Both the position numbers and the translations under genes were made by a program. The notes below the pieces were generated by a model, which was not told the origin of the DNA, ran no database searches, and saw nothing but the letters and a program-made list of their open reading frames with translations. Of a stretch of DNA of 64,000 nucleotides, positions 61,555-64,000 are shown piece after piece. Origin of the DNA: Janthinobacterium silvisoli (GTDB lineage Bacteria > Pseudomonadota > Gammaproteobacteria > Burkholderiales > Burkholderiaceae_D); the NCBI RefSeq assembly GCF_014200725.1, contig NZ_JACHCL010000001.1, positions 372,001-436,000 of the forward strand, written 5' to 3'. How positions within the stretch are numbered: position 1 is the first letter of the stretch; each line of letters opens with the position of its first letter.

Positions 61555-62376
61555 ATGACTGATTTTTATAGCAGCGCCTGGCGCCGAACCGCGGCCATGC
61601 TGGCGCTGGCCCTGCCAACCATGGCTTGGGCACAATGTTCGCGTGACATCCAGGTACCCGTATCTGCGGTCAGTCCCAACGTCGTGGTCAATGGCGCCAG
61701 CATCAGCGGCATCTATCCCGACCTGCTGCGCGCGCTGGGAGCCAAGATGGGCTGCAACTTCGTCTTCACCGCCATGCCGCGTGCGCGCCAGGAAGCCATG
61801 TTTGAACTGGGCAAGGCGGACATGCTGATCCCTGCCACCAGTACCCAGCGGCGCGACGTGCAAGGCCTGTTCGTGCCGCTGATGGGTAACCGCCCCCTGC
61901 TCATTTCGCTGCAAAGCGCACGCGCGCCCATCAACAGCATGCAGGAATTGATCGGGCGGCGCGAATTGCGGGTGGCGCTGGTGCGCGGCTATGATTACGG
62001 CGCCTCCTACCAGGCGCTGGCCAAGGAGCTCAGCAGCCAGGGCCGGCTGTTTTATGAAGTCGACGCCTTGTCGATCGCACGCCTGATGCAAAGCGGTTTC
62101 ATCGACGCTACCATCATGAGCCCTACCATCCTGTCCGGCGTGGCGCAAAACGATGCCCGCGTGTATGGCATGGCTGACCGCTTGCGCCTGGAAGCTCTGC
62201 CGGAACTGCCCTGGGGCATGAGCGGCGCCTATCTGTCGCGCAAATCCCTGACAGCCGAAGACCAGGCTACCCTGCGCGAGCTGCTGGAAAAAGTGGGCCG
62301 CACGGGCGCACTGCTGGACGCCTTGCAGCGCAATCACAGGTCAGAATTGTTGTCGGCCAGTGTAAGACCACGTTAA
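61555..62376 (+). CDS. Periplasmic amino-acid-type solute-binding protein
   Basis: A 273-residue secreted protein: signal peptide (RTAAMLALALPTMAWAQC), then the family 3 binding-protein fold (SGIYPDLLRALGAKMGCNFVF, lobe 1; RRELRVALVRGYDYGASYQAL, hinge to lobe 2). There is no ABC permease or ATPase gene beside it. The start at 61555 sits 5 nt after AAGGA; alternative starts at 61549 and 61537 add only a few residues. It may be a sensor or scavenging protein rather than part of a full importer. Confidence 0.8.
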   Translation: MTDFYSSAWRRTAAMLALALPTMAWAQCSRDIQVPVSAVSPNVVVNGASISGIYPDLLRALGAKMGCNFVFTAMPRARQEAMFELGKADMLIPATSTQRRDVQGLFVPLMGNRPLLISLQSARAPINSMQELIGRRELRVALVRGYDYGASYQALAKELSSQGRLFYEVDALSIARLMQSGFIDATIMSPTILSGVAQNDARVYGMADRLRLEALPELPWGMSGAYLSRKSLTAEDQATLRELLEKVGRTGALLDALQRNHRSELLSASVRPR

Positions 62377-62391
62377 CGGCCCCTGGCGCCC

Positions 62392-63231
62392 ATGTCAGGC
62401 TCTGTCGTCGCCATCGTTTTATTCGCCGCCCTGCTGCACGCCAGCTGGAATGCCATCGTCAAGGCAGGCAAGGATACTTTTCTCACCACCGTACTGGTCT
62501 CGGCTAGCGCCGCCCTGCTGTCACTGGCCACACTGCCTTTCATCGATGGACCAGGCATGGCCAGCTGGCCCTATCTGGCGGCCTCGGTCGTCGCCCAGCT
62601 GGTCTATTATTCGCTGCTGGCCGCCGCCTACCGGGCGGGCGACATGAGCCATGCCTATCCGCTGATGCGTGGCAGTGCGCCGCTGCTGGTGGCGCTGGCC
62701 AGCTGGCCGCTGATCGGCGAGCGCCTGTCGCTCACGCAGATGGCCGCCATCGCCTGTATCTGCGCCGGCATGATCGGCCTGACATTTGCTGCGCGCGCCA
62801 GGCATAATACGCGGCGGACCACCGCCTTTGCCTTGCTCAACGCCTGCGTGATCGCCAGCTATACCCTGATCGACGGCATCGGCGTGCGCCTGTCTGGCGC
62901 GCCGGCAGCGTACACGATGTGGATATTCGTCTTGAACGGGCTGGGATTGTTCTTGTGGATGCTGCTGCGCCGCCCGGCCGACTTGCTCGCTGGCGCAAAG
63001 GCGCAATGGCCTGGCGCACTGTTCGGCGGCGCCGGCACGCTCGCTTCCTACGGCCTGGCTCTGTGGGCCATGACGCAGGCGCCAGTGGCGGCCATCGCCG
63101 CGCTGCGCGAAACATCGATCCTGTTTGCCATTGCGATTGCGGCCATCTTTCTGCGCGAAAAAATCACTCTGCACCGCGCGCTGGCGATTGCCGTGATCGC
63201 CGCCGGCGCCGCACTGATGCGGGCCGGCTGA
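62392..63231 (+). CDS. EamA-family (DMT) transporter
   Basis: A 279-residue, ten-helix transporter made of two EamA halves, first SGSVVAIVLFAALLHASWNAIVKAG and second from RRTTAFALLNACVIASYTLIDGIG. Members export amino acids or metabolites; the substrate is not predictable. It begins 15 nt after the binding-protein gene, so the two may be co-transcribed. It is followed by a convergent hydrolase gene 10 nt away. Confidence 0.9.
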   Translation: MSGSVVAIVLFAALLHASWNAIVKAGKDTFLTTVLVSASAALLSLATLPFIDGPGMASWPYLAASVVAQLVYYSLLAAAYRAGDMSHAYPLMRGSAPLLVALASWPLIGERLSLTQMAAIACICAGMIGLTFAARARHNTRRTTAFALLNACVIASYTLIDGIGVRLSGAPAAYTMWIFVLNGLGLFLWMLLRRPADLLAGAKAQWPGALFGGAGTLASYGLALWAMTQAPVAAIAALRETSILFAIAIAAIFLREKITLHRALAIAVIAAGAALMRAG

Positions 63232-63241
63232 CTTTTTACTT

Positions 63242-64000
63242 TTACTGCTCGATCGGCACGATCGGCAATTCGATCGCGCTACCCGCGCCCACCGCGTGGT
63301 ACACGCGTTGCGTGGCCTTCTGGTAATCGCCAGGCTTGGCCAGGAAGATATTCGGCACGAAGGTTTGCGGATTGCGGTCGTACAGCGGGAACCAGCTCGA
63401 CTGTACCTGCACGGCGATGCGGTGGCCCGGCAGGAAAACGTGGTTGGCGTTCGGCAAGGCAAAGCGGTAGCGCTCCACTTTGCCTGCCGGTATCGCCGTC
63501 GGGTGTTCCAGGCTGTCGCGGTAGCGGCCACGGAAGATATCCATGGAAATACCCAGCTGGTAGCCGCCCAGGGCTGGCTGCGATGGCACTTCGTCCGGAT
63601 ACACGTCGATCACTTTCACCACCCAGTCGCTATCGCTGCCGCTGGTCGATGCAAACAGGTTGACCACTGGCGCGCCGGCGATGCGCACGGCTTGTTTCAA
63701 TGGTTCGGAAACATAGCTGAGCACATCGGTACGGTCGGCATAACCGCGCTGGTCGCTGACCAGCCAAGGCTTCCACACATCGCCATCGTTCAGGCGCACG
63801 GGACGGGGTACAAAAGGCACGGGTTTGGCCGGATCGGAGACGTATTCATCGTAGGCGCCGGTCGCATCGACACCAGCCTGTGGCGCGGCAAAGCCCAGCT
63901 TGTTGCCGTCTTGCAGGTAGATCGAGGTCAGCTTGGTATCGCAGGTATCGCAAGCGAGCGGCCAGCGCTGCAAACGCTGCCATTGATTGGTACCGCTCTG
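63242..64000 (-). CDS. CocE/NonD-family hydrolase, C-terminal part (gene cut by window edge)
   Basis: The last 250 or so residues of a protein whose 5' part lies beyond the window; the frame stays open to 64000, so the ATG-like codon at 63973 is internal. The sequence is the non-catalytic beta-sandwich (PepX_C) domain of X-Pro dipeptidyl-peptidase/CocE esterases: AVRIAGAPVVNLFASTSGSDSDWVVKVIDVYPD and FALPNANHVFLPGHRIAVQVQSSWFPLYDRNPQT are typical in order and content (quoted here in short pieces: GSDSDWVVKVIDVYPD, LPGHRIAVQVQSSWFP). The catalytic alpha/beta-hydrolase domain is not visible. Confidence 0.85.
   Translation of the reverse strand, partial: QSGTNQWQRLQRWPLACDTCDTKLTSIYLQDGNKLGFAAPQAGVDATGAYDEYVSDPAKPVPFVPRPVRLNDGDVWKPWLVSDQRGYADRTDVLSYVSEPLKQAVRIAGAPVVNLFASTSGSDSDWVVKVIDVYPDEVPSQPALGGYQLGISMDIFRGRYRDSLEHPTAIPAGKVERYRFALPNANHVFLPGHRIAVQVQSSWFPLYDRNPQTFVPNIFLAKPGDYQKATQRVYHAVGAGSAIELPIVPIEQ

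Overview
The window looks like chromosomal DNA of a betaproteobacterium, most likely family Oxalobacteraceae (Janthinobacterium/Duganella/Massilia type). The assignment is inferred from gene order (rpsB-tsf-pyrH-frr-uppS-cdsA-dxr-rseP-bamA-skp-lpxD-fabZ-lpxA-lpxB-rnhB), the GC-rich codon use and the protein sequences; no database was searched. Coding density is high and most genes are housekeeping. I see no rRNA, tRNA, CRISPR array, integrase, transposase or prophage.

Layout. 1-5.5 kb: dps, then the divergent pair ppsA (PEP synthase) and ppsR (its regulatory kinase/phosphorylase), and a PLP aminotransferase. 5.5-6 kb: a broken remnant of a lipase-like, probable type VI effector gene. 6.1-22 kb: a long minus-strand block from rpsB down to an rRNA-type methyltransferase, covering translation, UMP kinase, isoprenoid and phospholipid precursors, outer-membrane assembly and lipid A. 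22-25 kb: a large TonB-dependent receptor placed between rpsB and map. 25.7-31 kb: map, glnD, a pseudouridine synthase and a YcgR/PilZ c-di-GMP protein. 31-35.6 kb: an exported three-subunit FAD (GMC)/cytochrome c dehydrogenase with a periplasmic binding protein in the same operon. 36-44.7 kb: smc-zipA-ligA-galU-def. 45-46.7 kb: PAP2 phosphatase, a low-complexity small protein and an orphan ClpP-like protease. 46.85-51.8 kb: a strong promoter, a tandem glycine riboswitch and gcvT-gcvH-gcvP. 52-56 kb: a TetR regulator, a probable operator, a 52-residue membrane protein, then mgtA behind a long 5' leader. 56-64 kb: RNase H-like protein, a chemoreceptor and CheW, an HD hydrolase, an MFS exporter, a solute-binding protein, an EamA exporter and the C-terminal end of a CocE/NonD-type hydrolase cut by the window edge.

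The most interesting non-coding signal is a dispersed ~120-bp intergenic element present three times (4135-4254, 11062-11181, 51788-51906). Each copy sits against a stop codon and folds as a long interrupted stem-loop. The paired arms differ between copies in a compensatory way at three nested levels, so structure rather than sequence appears to be kept. A second structured repeat family occurs at 19083-19184 and 35968-36122. Other points worth following are the mgtA leader with a possible 19-codon upstream ORF, the TetR/small-membrane-protein unit, a LigA with an apparent extra helix-hairpin-helix module, and a strong terminator-like hairpin inside the gcv operon between gcvH and gcvP.
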